Assembly: GCF_011030405.1 (NCBI RefSeq)
Contig: NZ_JAAJTJ010000030.1
Span: 1 to 49,799, forward strand
DNA from: Parapedobacter sp. SGR-10
Lineage (GTDB): Bacteria > Bacteroidota > Bacteroidia > Sphingobacteriales > Sphingobacteriaceae
Length of the DNA: 49,799 bases
Reading direction: 5' to 3'
Shown: piece by piece, positions 17,924 to 26,194 of the stretch
Position numbering within the stretch: position 1 is the first letter of the stretch
Layout: each line of letters starts with the position of its first letter
Translations under genes and position numbers: made by a program
Notes under the pieces: model-generated
What the model saw: only the letters and a program-made list of their open reading frames with translations
Database searches by the model: none
Told to the model about the DNA's origin: nothing

Positions 17924-19171
17924 ATGAAGAAAGTGAAAATTTGGAGTTTATTCTTGGTGATGATGGGTACCTGTATGTTGTATGGTAAAAATAAGGAGTC
18001 TATAGTAACTGTAGCAGATATCCAAGAAAAAGTATTGTTGTATGTTTCTTTTAAACAAATCGGGACAGGTACAGGAAAGGATGAAGCCAATGCCGCAGAT
18101 TTTTTGAACGGAACGTTTTGGAATAGTGTCAACGTACACCTACAAAAGAAACCGGTAGAAGTCATCTTTTTGCCGGGCAATTACAGCAGGGCATATACCC
18201 AAAAGCCGCTTACCTTACAAGGTATAGGCAATGAGAAAAACCAATTGACTATCTCAGGTGTTGCTGATCGCACTATTTTTGAAGCCGTTGTATCCGGCAA
18301 CCCGGATAAAATGAAAGGAGTGATGGTAGATGTTGTCGACTCACAGCATATTCTTATTAAAAATTTATCTTTTACGGGCAATGGTAAACTAGGATATGCG
18401 CTGAGGATACGTTCTACCAAAGGACAAGAAACCAAAAATATAATCGTAAGTGATTGTACCTGGTTGGATATGAGAGGAATAGTCTATGGTACTACAGGTG
18501 TTCATCAAGCCGGAACACGCTACGTGACCTACAAAAACTGTACATTCAAACGAGTGGGAATAGACAGTCATTCGCACCATATTTACAATGCGTATAACCC
18601 CTCCCATATCTATGTCTTGGATAGTCACTTCGAAGACTGTACAGGAGACTATGTCCGGTTTAGGGATAGTACAGACTTTTGTGTGGTCAAAGGATCAAAA
18701 TTTGTACGGAATAAGGATTTCCCTTCTTACCCTTTTATTTCTATGCCCAACTTCAACAAAAAAAGAACGGAAAGTTTTGCCTCCAATTATGCATTCACAG
18801 ACAATGACTTTATCAATAATGGGGACAATGTCATCCGAAATGCGATAGCACTTCATCATTATGGGTTTGATAGACCGGGCTTTAATTATCTATTGACCGA
18901 AAAAGAAGGAAAAATGCTTTCTGAAGGCTCTCCTTCGGATAAAAAGAAAATTCTTAAGGACAATTTTGGTATATATCCAGACCTGATCCGCGTATATAAC
19001 AATCGATTTTCGGGCAAAATTACAAATAAGGTTGCCGTCGGTAGTTTTCCCGCATATGGAGCTACTTCCAAAGGATGGAAAGGATTTGGAGATATCTATG
19101 AGATAGTCAGACAAAGTGATTCTCCTTTTGATTGGGAAAAGAACGAACAGAAATATTTGGTAAATAAATAG
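17924..19171 (+). CDS. Secreted parallel beta-helix protein, paralog of the protein at 35
   Basis: The 415-residue product begins with a signal sequence (the MMGTC stretch is only a weak lipobox candidate). It then reads as a right-handed beta-helix with repeated N-x-x-F-x-x-N/D turns. It shares with the 35-1243 product the segment HHIYNAYN, the motif FEDCTGDYVRFRD, and a later LHHYGFDRPG block against FHHSGYNPPG. The preservation of His, Tyr and Arg in these blocks suggests a common active site, so a polysaccharide lyase role is likely but unproven. It lies 48 bp after the heparinase-like gene. Which residue acts as base or neutraliser cannot be told from sequence alone. Confidence 0.72.
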   Translation: MKKVKIWSLFLVMMGTCMLYGKNKESIVTVADIQEKVLLYVSFKQIGTGTGKDEANAADFLNGTFWNSVNVHLQKKPVEVIFLPGNYSRAYTQKPLTLQGIGNEKNQLTISGVADRTIFEAVVSGNPDKMKGVMVDVVDSQHILIKNLSFTGNGKLGYALRIRSTKGQETKNIIVSDCTWLDMRGIVYGTTGVHQAGTRYVTYKNCTFKRVGIDSHSHHIYNAYNPSHIYVLDSHFEDCTGDYVRFRDSTDFCVVKGSKFVRNKDFPSYPFISMPNFNKKRTESFASNYAFTDNDFINNGDNVIRNAIALHHYGFDRPGFNYLLTEKEGKMLSEGSPSDKKKILKDNFGIYPDLIRVYNNRFSGKITNKVAVGSFPAYGATSKGWKGFGDIYEIVRQSDSPFDWEKNEQKYLVNK

Positions 19172-19223
19172 TGTATAGGAAATAATTAAATTAAAAAATG
19201 ATAACTACTTAAAACTTAATGAT

Positions 19224-20198
19224 ATGAAAAAAATCACATTATTTTTGTCAATAGTTTTTGGTCTGACGACCATAGAGTCAAAAGCGCAATGGGCAGAGAC
19301 CGGAAATTTGAAGAATGTTACCTGGGAATATAGTTTTACAGGTAGCGGTACGGTAACGAGTGAAGGAAAAGGACTAGAAAAAACGTCTACTCCTGCCCAA
19401 CAGGATTTTTTGCCTAAGCCTCCTTCAGGTGAGGTCAAGATCATAACAAATGAAGAGACAGGGCAGGGAAAAAGTTCATTTGCACTGAATGCCAATGGTG
19501 CAAATTCTGGTTTGACATTGGGCCATTCAAGTGGTAAAGGGCTTGCACCGGCAGCGGCTAAGTTTGTAGCGAAGGACTTTGCTGCTAAATCAAAAGTAAT
19601 GAGCGTACATTTCACGCTTACGCCAAATAGTACGGCAGAAAACAATCAAGCGATTTGGTATTTCGTCGTGGGGGCCAGTAAAAACAGTAGCATCACTGGC
19701 AAGGGAGCGCCTCCCATCACCGGGTACACGACGAGTGACAACAGCATTTACACTTTATTTAGGCTTAGGAAGACAAAGGCCGGCGGTCCTTATGGATTGC
19801 AAGTGAGGTATAATAGCGGTGACGAAAAGAAATGGGGATGGCAAAGTGTACCTGCATCCTTATTGACCAACGGGAAAGAAGCTAAGATAGATTTATTCTT
19901 TAATAATTCGGACAAACCGCAATCCTATACTTTCAATGGAGAGACTAAAAGTTTACCGGCAGAAGCTTATCATGTATATATAAATAATGAGCAAAAAGGA
20001 GCAACATTGCAGTCTATGGCGCGTAACTATTCGCCACAGGACAAATCTATCGGGTACACAAAGGATTTGGAAGCTTTCAGCATTATGTCGCGTGAAGGGG
20101 CTCATTCGGGTGAAAAAAATGCAGAAGGAAAATTTATATACGACAGTTCAGCATCTTTAACGATCAACAATCTTAAAGTGATCCATCTCGCGAAATAA
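19224..20198 (+). CDS. Secreted beta-rich protein of unknown function
   Basis: The 324-residue product has a standard signal peptide (cleavage likely after ESKAQ). I do not recognise the family. The mature part is rich in Ser, Thr, Gly and Lys and predicted beta strands, with segments such as YTLFRLRKTKAGGPYGLQVR and a C-terminal SASLTINNLKVIHLAK strand, which is how many concanavalin-like jelly-roll carbohydrate-binding or lyase domains end. It sits 52 bp after a beta-helix gene and 120 bp before a beta-propeller gene in a run of secreted glycan-active proteins, so a glycan-binding or lyase role is plausible. There are no Cys residues in the mature part and no obvious catalytic signature. 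Confidence 0.6.
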   Translation: MKKITLFLSIVFGLTTIESKAQWAETGNLKNVTWEYSFTGSGTVTSEGKGLEKTSTPAQQDFLPKPPSGEVKIITNEETGQGKSSFALNANGANSGLTLGHSSGKGLAPAAAKFVAKDFAAKSKVMSVHFTLTPNSTAENNQAIWYFVVGASKNSSITGKGAPPITGYTTSDNSIYTLFRLRKTKAGGPYGLQVRYNSGDEKKWGWQSVPASLLTNGKEAKIDLFFNNSDKPQSYTFNGETKSLPAEAYHVYINNEQKGATLQSMARNYSPQDKSIGYTKDLEAFSIMSREGAHSGEKNAEGKFIYDSSASLTINNLKVIHLAK

Positions 20199-20233
20199 AT
20201 AGAGCAGTTTGTTTTTTTTAATATGTTAAGTAC

Positions 20234-20299
20234 AGGCGTGATGTGTGCATGAGCATGGCACACGCCTGCCTACTGATAGGTAGGCAGGTTGCGTGTGCC
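20234..20299. repeat. Alternative hairpins between two secreted-protein genes
   Basis: GGCACACG-CCTGCCTAC (20257-20273) pairs with GTAGGCAGG (20280-20288) and CGTGTGCC (20292-20299), a 17-bp stem with a 3-base bulge and a 6-base loop. AGGCGTG at 20234-20240 can instead pair with CACGCCT at 20261-20267, so two exclusive structures are possible. It may be a processing, stability or attenuation element inside the operon. Confidence 0.5.
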
Positions 20300-20318
20300 T
20301 TCTTTAAAAAAATATTCA

Positions 20319-22298
20319 ATGAGAAAAATCAATCTATTACTGTTATCCCTTTTTGCCTTTTCGATTTCGGCACAAGAACTGGCAGTAATGCCTAAAGAAA
20401 ATTTTAAGATTACCAATTTAGGCCCACAGTTGACCGATGTATCGCTGCAAGGGAGCATCTTTGCCAAGGGGCCCAACGGTAACCTGTTGATCTATACAGT
20501 TACGAGGGGTACTCCTGCACATCTGGTTGCTTTTGACGTAGCTACCCGCCAGCTGGAGGCAGATTTGCCTTTGCCAAAAGTGGATGGATCATGGGATGTG
20601 GAGGTCAGTTCGACAGATGTGATCTATATTGCCGGTGGTGCGGGAGGGCTTTTATACAAACATGTCCCCGGCTCGGGCAAGGTAGAAAATCTAGGGAAAG
20701 TGTTGGGAACGGAAAATTATTTATGGGATTTGGCCGCCGGAGAAAATGGAGAAATATATGGGGCTACGTACCCCAATTGCCGTGTCTTTAGATACCATCC
20801 GGACGAAGGTATTACGGATTTTGGAAACGGCCCTTTGATGGAAGGTGAAAACTATGTAAGAGGATTGGCCTACAGTCATGCCGAACAGAAGATATATGCA
20901 GGTATCGGTGCACATGCACATCTGATAGAACTTGACGTGAAGTCCAAGTCTAAAACAAATATATTGCCGGTCCAATATAGCTCATCAAAATTTGTCTATG
21001 ACATAGGCCATGTCAAAGGGCTAAAATCGGGTGACAGGATTTATCTCAATGTGACGGGTGGGACGGCCAAAAATATATTGGTTTACAATATCACGAAAAA
21101 GGTTTACGAAGATGAGTTGCCCACCTTTAACGTAAAAACTGTTATTAAAGATCCACATTCACAAAAGGTGTATTATGTGCGGAATGGTAAGTTGATGCTG
21201 TTGGATTATGATTTTCCAAACCCCGTACCGGTAGAAATAGCCGACTTTAGGGGAAGTCCCCGAGCCTCTGCATGGAATGAAAAAGGTCAGCTTGTCTTTT
21301 TAAATACATATCAGCAAATCGTAGTGTTCGACCCGGGGTCAGCAAAAAAGGAATCCTACTCCTTAAAAGTGCCACCTCAGCCTATCGCTTTGACCTATAT
21401 TGATATGGGACCGGACAAGAGAATCTGGTCGGGGGGATATTTGAGCGGTAATAATGCGGCATTTGATATAAACAAAAATGAACCTACGGTGTACAAAGGT
21501 CTATCTCAGACAGAGAGTGCTACGAAATTAGGATCCAAAATATATTTTGGTAACTATCCTAAATGCAGATTTCATGTGTACGACACTTCTTCGGAATGGA
21601 ATATCAAACAAAAGAATCCGAAATTGATAGGAACTTCTGAAGGTCAAGACCGACCCTTTGGGGCGCTGGCGGTTCCAAGCTTAAACAAAGTGTTTTTTGG
21701 TACAGTGCCGGATTATGGAAAAAATGGAGGAAAGTTGATAGAGATTGACGGAGCTACGGACCAAATCGTCAATCAGGTGAGCGTTGTGGACAATCAATCA
21801 GTAATCACATTGGCGTATCAGGATAATATGTTGATCGGAGGATGTTCGATATGGGGTGGTTTAGGCGGTCAGCCCATAGACAAGGAAGCCAAACTGTTTG
21901 TGTGGGATCCCGTGAAAAAACAAAAAATAGTTGAAATCGTTCCCGTAGCAGGTGCCAAAGCGATTACAATCCTGATCAATGGTCCAGATGGTTTAGTTTG
22001 GGGGTATGCAGGAGGCACATTGTTCAAATTTGATGTAAAGAAGAAGGAAGTTGTATTGACCAAACACATTTTTGATGACAGTAGGGACTCTTTCCTGTGG
22101 AGACCGGACTCTTTTGTTGTCCATCCAAATGGAATGATATACGGATCTTTGCAAGGCAGACTCATTGCCTTAGATCCCCAGACACTAGAGGCTAAATCTT
22201 TCCAAAAATCAGGAGCAGATGTTATTCTCGGTCTGGATAAGGAATTGTACTATAGATCTGGTAAAGAGCTGTATCGTTTGGATATACTGCGTAAATAA
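20319..22298 (+). CDS. Secreted beta-propeller protein, putative lyase or glycan-binding protein
   Basis: This 659-residue product has a signal peptide (FSISAQ) and otherwise consists of repeated four-stranded propeller blades. Repeats such as YPNCRVFRYHPDEG and YPKCRFHVYDTSSEW, each following a blade that starts with W or L and G-x-IY, suggest two homologous halves. Such YP-x-x-R-x-[FY]-x-YD blades occur in secreted propellers associated with polysaccharide degradation, some of which are lyases (PL22 and PL24 are propeller families). I see no decisive catalytic set, so the enzymatic role is a guess. A TTG start at 20289 lies inside the hairpin; the ATG at 20319 begins a normal signal peptide and was chosen. 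It is probably the last gene of the first large operon, since a repeat element follows. Confidence 0.68.
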   Translation: MRKINLLLLSLFAFSISAQELAVMPKENFKITNLGPQLTDVSLQGSIFAKGPNGNLLIYTVTRGTPAHLVAFDVATRQLEADLPLPKVDGSWDVEVSSTDVIYIAGGAGGLLYKHVPGSGKVENLGKVLGTENYLWDLAAGENGEIYGATYPNCRVFRYHPDEGITDFGNGPLMEGENYVRGLAYSHAEQKIYAGIGAHAHLIELDVKSKSKTNILPVQYSSSKFVYDIGHVKGLKSGDRIYLNVTGGTAKNILVYNITKKVYEDELPTFNVKTVIKDPHSQKVYYVRNGKLMLLDYDFPNPVPVEIADFRGSPRASAWNEKGQLVFLNTYQQIVVFDPGSAKKESYSLKVPPQPIALTYIDMGPDKRIWSGGYLSGNNAAFDINKNEPTVYKGLSQTESATKLGSKIYFGNYPKCRFHVYDTSSEWNIKQKNPKLIGTSEGQDRPFGALAVPSLNKVFFGTVPDYGKNGGKLIEIDGATDQIVNQVSVVDNQSVITLAYQDNMLIGGCSIWGGLGGQPIDKEAKLFVWDPVKKQKIVEIVPVAGAKAITILINGPDGLVWGYAGGTLFKFDVKKKEVVLTKHIFDDSRDSFLWRPDSFVVHPNGMIYGSLQGRLIALDPQTLEAKSFQKSGADVILGLDKELYYRSGKELYRLDILRK

Positions 22299-22307
22299 GT
22301 AGTAGGC

Positions 22308-22430
22308 TGTCTAAAAAGTCCTAAATTTCCAGTTCGTCATCCTGAGCATGTCGAAGGATCTCGTTCATAGTGAATGCTTTACTAGAATGAGATGTGTTCG
22401 ACTTCGCTCAACATGACGACTTTTTAGACA
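22308..22430. repeat. MITE-like inverted repeat
   Basis: TGTCTAAAAAGTC at 22308-22320 is the perfect reverse complement of GACTTTTTAGACA at 22418-22430. The interior is also imperfectly palindromic: TCGTCAT...GAGC...GTCGAA on the left pairs with TTCGAC...GCTC...ATGACGA on the right. The GTCATCCTGAGC...GTCGAAGGATCT core resembles a dispersed repeat common in bacterial genomes. It has no coding content and separates two transcription units; the folded RNA may act as a terminator. Confidence 0.75.
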
Positions 22431-22439
22431 CTTCCGAAG

Positions 22440-22451
22440 CTTAACGTTACT
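22440..22451. promoter_or_regulatory. LacI-type operator-like palindrome
   Basis: CTTAACGTTACT, with the core TTAACGTTA, lies directly after the MITE-like repeat and 91 bases before the DUF1961-like gene. It matches the window-wide motif at the six central bases. Confidence 0.5.
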
Positions 22452-22542
22452 TTTTTATATCTTTAATGGCAAAGTTGAGAGTTTGGCCATTTGAAAACTG
22501 CGGAAGTCCTAATAGAAGGAATTCTTATAGAATTGAAATAAA

Positions 22543-23265
22543 ATGCAAACAAAACTATATGTGACCCTTTTCGGTTTAATATTCTTTTGTGCCTGCGATA
22601 CAAATAAAAATTTATACCGCGCGCTTGATTCGCCAAGGATAGACACCTTGACGGTCGCAGGGGATACCTATCGTGTCAAATGGCTATTGAAAGAAGATTT
22701 TGCTTCCGATGAAAGGTTGAAAAATTGGGTCTTAGAAGCCACAAAAGCGGATATGGAAATCAAGGATGGAAAACTTTTTATAACCGATTACGGTATCGGG
22801 TCAACATTATGGTATAAAAAGGAATTTCCACCGAATATTATCATTAGATATACAACCCGATCCGAAAAAGGTATGGCGGATAACAAATTGAATTTCAATC
22901 ATATTTCACATGCTTGTGAAAATGATGGAACACCTTTAAAGATCGGAGAGGAAAGCGGACGTACGGGAGCCTATTCCCAATACCATCAATTTACGAACTA
23001 TATAGCGACGTTGACATTCAAACACAGCCGGCTCAGAAAGGATCCGGGTTTCAGATTGTTGAGTGATAGTGAGACGCATGCTGTCGAAAACCAACGTTAT
23101 GAAGTGGTGTATACGGTGCTGCAAGGAAGGCTACGCTATTACTTAAACAATCTAAAGGTACATGATAAGCAGGATCCAGAACCATTAAAAGGTGGAAAGT
23201 TCGGGTTAAGAACCTGGAATACCCATGCTTCATGGGATAATATAGAAATAGGGGTCATTTTGTAG
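22543..23265 (+). CDS. DUF1961-like lipoprotein (concanavalin-like fold)
   Basis: The 240-residue product has a short leader with lipobox FCAC (Cys18). The mature part resembles DUF1961 proteins: a KEDF...NWVLEA strand, then IKDGKLFITD, then TLWYKKEFPPNIIIRY, with a C-terminal FGLRTWNTHASWDNIEIG strand typical of LamG/concanavalin-like jelly rolls. These proteins are found in polysaccharide loci and are thought to bind or cleave glycans, but their activity is poorly known. It is the first gene behind the operator at 22440 and is followed after 83 bp by two esterase genes. Confidence 0.75.
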   Translation: MQTKLYVTLFGLIFFCACDTNKNLYRALDSPRIDTLTVAGDTYRVKWLLKEDFASDERLKNWVLEATKADMEIKDGKLFITDYGIGSTLWYKKEFPPNIIIRYTTRSEKGMADNKLNFNHISHACENDGTPLKIGEESGRTGAYSQYHQFTNYIATLTFKHSRLRKDPGFRLLSDSETHAVENQRYEVVYTVLQGRLRYYLNNLKVHDKQDPEPLKGGKFGLRTWNTHASWDNIEIGVIL

Positions 23266-23348
23266 AGATGATATCAAATCTTTATCCATCAAGGTCACTC
23301 CGTCAATTCGTTTAACGGACACATCAATCAAAGCAGATACATTATAGT

Positions 23349-24665
23349 ATGAATATTAAGCACGTATTAAAATATAGTTTCAAATCTGTCTACCTCACGA
23401 TGGCATGCTGTTTGTACTTTCTCCACGCTCAATCACAGCCTAAGCCGCAGGACTTGACAAGTGGACTCTCTTTGGATCATGACAATTGGATATACAAGCC
23501 GGGAGAGGAGGCTTTTGTCTCCGGTACGGTGAAATATAAGGGGCAGACCGTGGATCAGATAAAGATCATATATGAAATCGGTCCCGAAATGTTGCCTCCG
23601 ATTATCCGGGATAGCCTGATGACAACAGATGGACGTTTTAAGATCTCGGCAGGAACGATGGATCAGTCTGGTTTTTTGAGATGCGTGGTCCATATGGAAT
23701 ACGGAGAGAAAAAGTATAGAGAAGTCATTACGGCAGCATTTGATCCCTATGCTATACAGCCCACCGTCACGCTGCCTAGTGATTTTATGTCCTTTTGGGA
23801 AAAGGCCATAGCAGACAACCGCAAAATACCGTTGGATCCCCAGATGACATTATTGAAAGATCGGTCGACTGATGAGGTGGATATCTATGAAATATCATTC
23901 CAAAACTATAAGCCCGGAAGCAGGATATACGGTATCTTGTGTGTCCCTAAGGCTCCCGGGCGCTATCCGGCCATCTTCAATCCTCCCGGAGCAGGGATAC
24001 ATAAGATCAAAGGGTATCCAAATATGGCTAAAGAGGGCATTATTACTTTACAGATCGGGATTCATGGTATTCCGTTGAATATGGAAGAAAGTGAGTATAA
24101 AAAATTGGCCAATACTACTTTCAAAAGATATAGGGTAGAAGGGATGAACGATAGGGATACATACTATTTTAAGCGGGTCTATTTAGGATGTGTACGGGCT
24201 ATTGATTTTATTTATACCTTACCGCAGTTTGACGGGGAGAATATCGCGGCCATGGGAGGGAGTCAAGGAGGGGCACTGACACTGGTTACGACCGCATTGG
24301 ATAGTAGGATAAAATATCTTGCGGCTTACGCACCGGCCTTGTCCGATTTAACGGGTTATATACATGGTAGGGCCGGTGGTTGGCCACATATGTTTAAGAA
24401 TGAGCGGTTTCGTACACCAAATGCTATCCATAGTCTGCAGTATTATGATGCGGTGAATTTTGCCAAACATATTCGTGTACCGGGCTTATACAGTTGGGGA
24501 TTTAACGATGAGACAACTCCACCTACGACGATGTTTTCTGTCTACAATTCCATTGGGGCACCTAAAGAACTATTTATCGAAAAAATTGCCGGACATTGGT
24601 ATAGCAGGGCACAAATCGCAAAACGAACAAGTTGGCTGCAGGGTAAACTGCTGAAAAAGCAATAG
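23349..24665 (+). CDS. Secreted acetyl xylan esterase-type hydrolase (AXE1), copy 1
   Basis: This 438-residue alpha/beta hydrolase has a signal peptide and an N-terminal beta domain (about 40-130), followed by an AXE1/CE7-like catalytic domain. The catalytic triad is visible as S305 in GGSQGGAL, D387 in GFNDETTPP and H416 in AGHWYS. Enzymes of this kind remove O-acetyl groups from sugars, which would expose an acetylated polysaccharide to the lyases. It is paralogous to the next gene over its whole length. The beta domain ahead of the hydrolase carries the conserved IYKPGE and GFLRC motifs seen in both copies. No lipobox is visible, so it is likely periplasmic or released. Confidence 0.88.
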   Translation: MNIKHVLKYSFKSVYLTMACCLYFLHAQSQPKPQDLTSGLSLDHDNWIYKPGEEAFVSGTVKYKGQTVDQIKIIYEIGPEMLPPIIRDSLMTTDGRFKISAGTMDQSGFLRCVVHMEYGEKKYREVITAAFDPYAIQPTVTLPSDFMSFWEKAIADNRKIPLDPQMTLLKDRSTDEVDIYEISFQNYKPGSRIYGILCVPKAPGRYPAIFNPPGAGIHKIKGYPNMAKEGIITLQIGIHGIPLNMEESEYKKLANTTFKRYRVEGMNDRDTYYFKRVYLGCVRAIDFIYTLPQFDGENIAAMGGSQGGALTLVTTALDSRIKYLAAYAPALSDLTGYIHGRAGGWPHMFKNERFRTPNAIHSLQYYDAVNFAKHIRVPGLYSWGFNDETTPPTTMFSVYNSIGAPKELFIEKIAGHWYSRAQIAKRTSWLQGKLLKKQ

Positions 24666-24706
24666 TGAAAAAAATATACATCACATTAAAACTAAAAATC
24701 AGTAAA

Positions 24707-26056
24707 ATGAACTTCAAACATCTTTTATTTCCTGTAATGCTGTTTACGGGGCTACTTTTTTCTTCTTCACCAATATTAGCGCAACAGGCTGTTGCCGGCA
24801 TAGATGTGGAAGATCCCAAGACCGTCACTACAGATGGTGTAGAATTTTCTGTATTGCCCGATAAAAAGGACTGGATATATAAGACAGGTGAAAAACCTAT
24901 ATTCAAGATAAAATTGTTTGTGGATGGACAGCCCGTCGAGAAGGCAGATATGACCTATATGATTGGTCCTGAAAAAATGGAACCTACACGCAAAGGAAAG
25001 GTGTCTATAGCGAATGGATATGGACAATTGGAAGGAGAGGTTATGAACGAGCCCGGGTTTTTAAGATGTGATGTACGGGTGCGTGTAAAAAGTAAAATAT
25101 ACAAATCTGTGGCCACGGCCGCTTTTGAACCTGAAGCTATCAAACCTAGTGCAGTCACTCCTTCGGATTTCCACAGCTTCTGGTCGGATGCAATCAAAAA
25201 ATCGAAGAATGTACCACTGAATTCAAAGCTTACACCTATCGCTGGGAGAAGCAATGATGTGGTAGATGTGTATCAAGCAGAATACGAGTTTTTCAATGAT
25301 GGTGTCAAAAAGTTTTATGGTGTCCTATGTATTCCCAAAAAAGAAGGCAAATACCCGGCTATTATCCGTTTTCCGGGAGCAGGATGGGCACCCTTATCGG
25401 GCGATCCGAAAACGGCCGAAGATGGATTTATAACCCTTGATCTTTATATACATGGGAGACCGGTTATACATGATCGGTCTTATTATGTTGATTTACAGAA
25501 TAATGAATTGAAAGGATATCAGTATAAAGGTACTTCCGATCGGGATTCGTTTTATTATAAAAATGTGATATTGGGCTGTGTGCGATCTGTAGATCTTATC
25601 TATTCACTGCCGCAGTTTGATGGAAAACATATCGGAGGATGGGGCTCTAGTCAGGGAGGTGCATTGTCGATTATCACGACCTCATTGGAAAAACGTATAA
25701 ATTTTATGGTAGCCCTTTGCCCTGCCATGTGTGATTTTACGGGATACCTCAATAACAGGGCTGGAGGATGGCCACATTTCTTTGCCAAACCTGAGTTGTA
25801 TCAAGACAACAAAGAACAGGTCATGAAGACATTGTCGTATTATGATGTGGTCAATTTTGCCAAAGATATCAACGTGCCTGCCTATCTATCTTGGGGATTT
25901 AATGATGCGACGACTCCGCCGACAACTTGTTTTGTGGCCTACAATATCATGACAGCGCCTAAACAGTTGTATATTATACCCGAAGGGGAGCATAAGATTT
26001 ATCCTGAACAAAGAAAAAGGACATATAGTTGGCTTAAGCAGAATTTGCGAAAGTAG
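24707..26056 (+). CDS. Secreted acetyl xylan esterase-type hydrolase (AXE1), copy 2
   Basis: The 449-residue product has a clear signal peptide ending PILAQQ, an N-terminal beta domain with IYKTGE and GFLRCD, and an AXE1-like hydrolase domain with the triad S315 (GSSQGGAL), D400 (GFNDATTPP) and H429 (EGEHK). It probably removes O-acetyl groups from the same glycan as copy 1. The two differ in loops around the active site, for example FPGAGWAPL against NPPGAGIHKI, so they may act on different positions or chain lengths. A GTG start at 24665 would overlap the previous stop codon; the ATG at 24707 places the signal peptide correctly. It is followed by a 138-bp gap with an operator-like site. Confidence 0.88.
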   Translation: MNFKHLLFPVMLFTGLLFSSSPILAQQAVAGIDVEDPKTVTTDGVEFSVLPDKKDWIYKTGEKPIFKIKLFVDGQPVEKADMTYMIGPEKMEPTRKGKVSIANGYGQLEGEVMNEPGFLRCDVRVRVKSKIYKSVATAAFEPEAIKPSAVTPSDFHSFWSDAIKKSKNVPLNSKLTPIAGRSNDVVDVYQAEYEFFNDGVKKFYGVLCIPKKEGKYPAIIRFPGAGWAPLSGDPKTAEDGFITLDLYIHGRPVIHDRSYYVDLQNNELKGYQYKGTSDRDSFYYKNVILGCVRSVDLIYSLPQFDGKHIGGWGSSQGGALSIITTSLEKRINFMVALCPAMCDFTGYLNNRAGGWPHFFAKPELYQDNKEQVMKTLSYYDVVNFAKDINVPAYLSWGFNDATTPPTTCFVAYNIMTAPKQLYIIPEGEHKIYPEQRKRTYSWLKQNLRK

Positions 26057-26136
26057 GCTATCTGCAACTCTTTTTTGAAATATCTGAACGCCGAGATTGA
26101 GCGATATAAAGAATAGTATTAGATTTATTTTTCATA

Positions 26137-26148
26137 TATAACGTTAAT
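26137..26148. promoter_or_regulatory. LacI-type operator-like palindrome
   Basis: TATAACGTTAAT, with core TAACGTTA, lies 46 bases before the enolase-superfamily gene in an AT-rich gap. The flanks lack the CGG seen at other sites, so this is a weaker example. Confidence 0.45.
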
Positions 26149-26194
26149 TTTTTTTAAAAAATAATTAAATCAGTATAAATCGAAACAATATAAT

